NCBI GenBank assembly: GCA_036897445.1
Contig: JAYMTL010000007.1
Location: 1 to 64,000 of the forward strand
Length of the DNA stretch: 64,000 nt
Reading direction: 5' to 3'
Source of the DNA: Pelargonium tetragonum
Taxonomy: Eukaryota; Streptophyta; Magnoliopsida; Geraniales; Geraniaceae
The notes beneath the pieces were generated by a model. It did not search any database. It saw only the letters and a list, made by a program, of their open reading frames with translations, and was not told the origin of the DNA. Shown here one piece after another: positions 63,401 to 64,000 of the stretch. Position numbers and translations under genes: made by a program. Position 1 is the stretch's first letter, and each line of letters begins with the position of its first letter.

Positions 63401-64000
63401 CAAGGAAATGTTTCTATTTCACTTTTTGCAGATTTTTGGCTTATAATTAACATACAAAGATCTCTCTTATCATTTTTTTAACTTAAAACCTAATAATCTT
63501 TAATCTTTCAATAGTATTCAAATAGGGGTCCCTTCCTGGTGGGTTTACGTAATTCTGAGTAGGAGCTCTTTTTGTTACAAACCTTTATCCTTTGGGTTCA
63601 TTCTTCTGAGTGTTATACCCTTCCCCTTATAAACAACAACTATGAACCTTATTTCACTAGGGTTTAGTATGTAAACTATTTGAAATAAAATTCCAAGGTC
63701 TTTGTCTTGAAGTAAACATCTTCTTTTTAATCAACCTTGAATCTCTCTAGTCTATAATTGCCTAGGTGTTTCTAAAATAGAGTACCTATCTATAGTATTC
63801 TTAGTTGATTCCCTTATTTTTCTATTTGCTTTAACTATTTTTTATTAACTCAGTCCAGGAAAGTTATTATACCCGGATAAAAATGAATTTTTAATATGGG
63901 TCCCAAGAGGACTTAGTTGCACTCCAAGTTTGAATTTGTGCTCTAGGCTATCATTACAAAACACTTGTTTATCGATATCTATTTAGACCGTAGACCCTCT
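60480..64000. other. gene-empty stretch to the window end
   Basis: No gene is recognisable. Frames of 71 and 74 codons (61057-61272 -, 62570-62794 -) have no family resemblance. An 8-base tandem (ttgaactg twice) lies at about 62392-62407. A T-arm-like half, aaaggttcgaaat on the minus strand, lies near 60620-60635 without a partner stem. Confidence 0.5.

Overview
No intact gene is recognisable in this window. It is AT-rich DNA (about one third G+C by eye). Both strands are full of stop codons, and the longest open frame is 128 codons, about what chance gives for 64 kb at this composition. I found no rRNA core, no conserved protein domain, no CRISPR array, no insertion sequence and no operon-like run of frames. 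If a new biological system is present, it is not a protein-coding cassette that can be read by eye.

The best clues to origin are tRNA-like relics. Several places carry a T-arm box (GGTTCRAATCC or its complement), and a few also show upstream sequence matching a particular organelle tRNA. The clearest resembles mitochondrial tRNA-Gln (43914-43985, + strand). Two sites resemble tRNA-Tyr (7274-7325 and 53763-53822, both minus) and share an exact 17-base core. With the absence of genes and many short, strongly diverged dispersed repeats, this suggests a gene-empty part of a very large mitochondrial genome, plant or algal (moderate to low confidence). The G+C looks low for a seed-plant mitochondrion. 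TA exceeds AT in the lines I counted, so an AT-rich, repeat-decayed nuclear region of a fungus, or a giant algal plastid, remains possible.

Layout. 1-11,050 is featureless mixed sequence with a trinucleotide microsatellite, a short palindrome and a tRNA-Tyr-like relic. About 11,050-12,300 is pyrimidine-rich and starts with a stem-loop repeat whose second copy lies at 25,920-26,160. 12,300-47,100 is mostly featureless, with scattered tRNA relics, hairpins and one copy of a 100-base repeat (26,667-26,763; partner 53,203-53,300). About 47,100-49,070 is a T/G-leaning block with internally repeated, diverged sequence. At about 49,070 the strand bias flips to an A/C-leaning block that runs to about 50,600. 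Another T-rich block lies at 54,780-55,800 and contains a 75-base tandem duplication. 57,300-60,400 is a C/A-leaning block with a diverged 67-base direct repeat. The rest, to 64,000, is featureless.

No gene-gene cooperation can be inferred. The organising themes are decay, repeat dispersal, hairpins and changing strand bias.
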